DNA from: Acidovorax delafieldii
GTDB taxonomy: Bacteria > Pseudomonadota > Gammaproteobacteria > Burkholderiales > Burkholderiaceae_C
Length of the DNA stretch: 64,000 nucleotides
Assembly: GCF_007993815.1 (NCBI RefSeq)
Contig: NZ_VJWE01000012.1
Location: 434,001-498,000 of the forward strand
Reading direction: 5' to 3'
The first letter of the stretch is position 1; every line of letters starts with the position of its first letter. The translations under genes and the position numbers were made by a program. This document shows, one piece after another, positions 63,734-64,000 of the stretch. The notes beneath the pieces are model-generated. The model ran no database searches. It was not told the origin of the DNA and saw nothing but the letters and a program-made list of their open reading frames with translations.

Positions 63734-64000
63734 ATGCCCAGTTTCATTGCTTCCCATTGCTCCCTGGGGCGCGCCCCCGCCCTGCCCGTCGCCGCTTCCC
63801 ACGCCCCCACAGGCGTTGCCGGAGTGGCCCTGGCAGCTGCCCTCGCCCTCGCCCTCGCGGGCTGCGCGTCAGCCCCCAGCCCCACCCCCACACCCGCAGC
63901 AAAACCTGTGGCTGCGGCCACACCGCCCACAGCTTCACCCACCACAGCCGCCACACCGCCACAGGCCAGCCCCGATGCCGACCACACGGCCGGCTTTGCC
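63734..64000 (+). CDS. Lipoprotein, N-terminal part (runs off the window)
   Basis: The frame opens MPSFIASHCSLGRAPALPV and stays open for 89 codons to the window end. Residues about 27-44 (GVAGVALAAALALALAGC) form a lipoprotein signal with a lipobox LAGC. A Pro/Thr/Ala-rich linker follows, as in many lipoproteins before a folded domain. The domain lies outside the window. GCAC/GGGACA precede the ATG, so the start is uncertain. Confidence 0.7.
   Translation, partial: MPSFIASHCSLGRAPALPVAASHAPTGVAGVALAAALALALAGCASAPSPTPTPAAKPVAAATPPTASPTTAATPPQASPDADHTAGFA

Overview
The window is about 65% G+C and reads as chromosome from a member of the Comamonadaceae (Burkholderiales), most likely Acidovorax or a close relative. 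This rests on gene order (for example pepA|lptF-lptG and purD-hemF-rsfS-rlmH-maf-rng), on protein character, and on short AT-rich intergenic repeats that I associate with this family. It is almost wholly coding, about 50 genes on both strands. I see no rRNA, tRNA, prophage, insertion sequence or CRISPR array.

Layout. 1-7 kb: adk, a DUF6152/DUF6644-type pair, an L-asparaginase divergent from lexA with an SOS box between them, an unrecognised 170-aa protein, a 2-hydroxyacid dehydrogenase and a branched-chain amino acid binding protein. 7-12 kb: a DUF2486-like protein, holC and pepA on the minus strand, facing away from lptF-lptG. 11.8-15.4 kb: cbiX and cysB (siroheme and sulfur), a methionine-type aminotransferase and a DMT exporter. 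15.7-24 kb: a complete kdp potassium-uptake system with its own sensor and regulator (small ORF, kdpF, kdpA, kdpB, kdpC, kdpD, kdpE). 24-29.7 kb: a WYL regulator divergent from a GST, then rng, maf, rlmH and rsfS. 29.9-33 kb: hemF, purD and yebC. 33-38.5 kb: a HerA-like ATPase, a glycine-rich-domain protein, a dienoyl-CoA isomerase, a threonine dehydratase and upp. 38.8-46.3 kb: a BMP-type nucleoside/nucleobase ABC importer with a lipoprotein nucleosidase and a cytosine deaminase. 46.4-51.4 kb: a yhiI-rbbA-yhhJ type export operon. 51.6-53.7 kb: a DUF1569-like protein and a diguanylate cyclase. 53.8-56.9 kb: a four-gene operon of a J-domain protein and three proteins I do not recognise. 57-64 kb: a second YebC, an SpmA/SpmB fusion, a Ser/Thr kinase fused to a cyclic-nucleotide-binding domain, a cystathionine gamma-synthase family enzyme, exonuclease I (sbcB) and the start of a lipoprotein.

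How genes work together. KdpFABC is the high-affinity K+ pump and KdpDE its switch. Upp, the lipoprotein nucleosidase, the BMP importer and CodA together make a plausible salvage route: extracellular nucleoside to base, import, cytosine to uracil, uracil to UMP. CbiX and CysB share a sulfate/siroheme theme. YhiI, RbbA and YhhJ form one membrane export assembly.

Most unusual sequence features: (1) two related, exactly centred ~160-bp imperfect palindromes that bracket rng-maf, each 27 bp from the nearest coding end; (2) ten copies of an AT-rich intergenic repeat; (3) the J-domain operon; (4) an RsfS with a long Lys/Ala-rich tail, next to a gap where nadD would be expected; (5) a 35-aa membrane ORF translationally coupled to kdpF.
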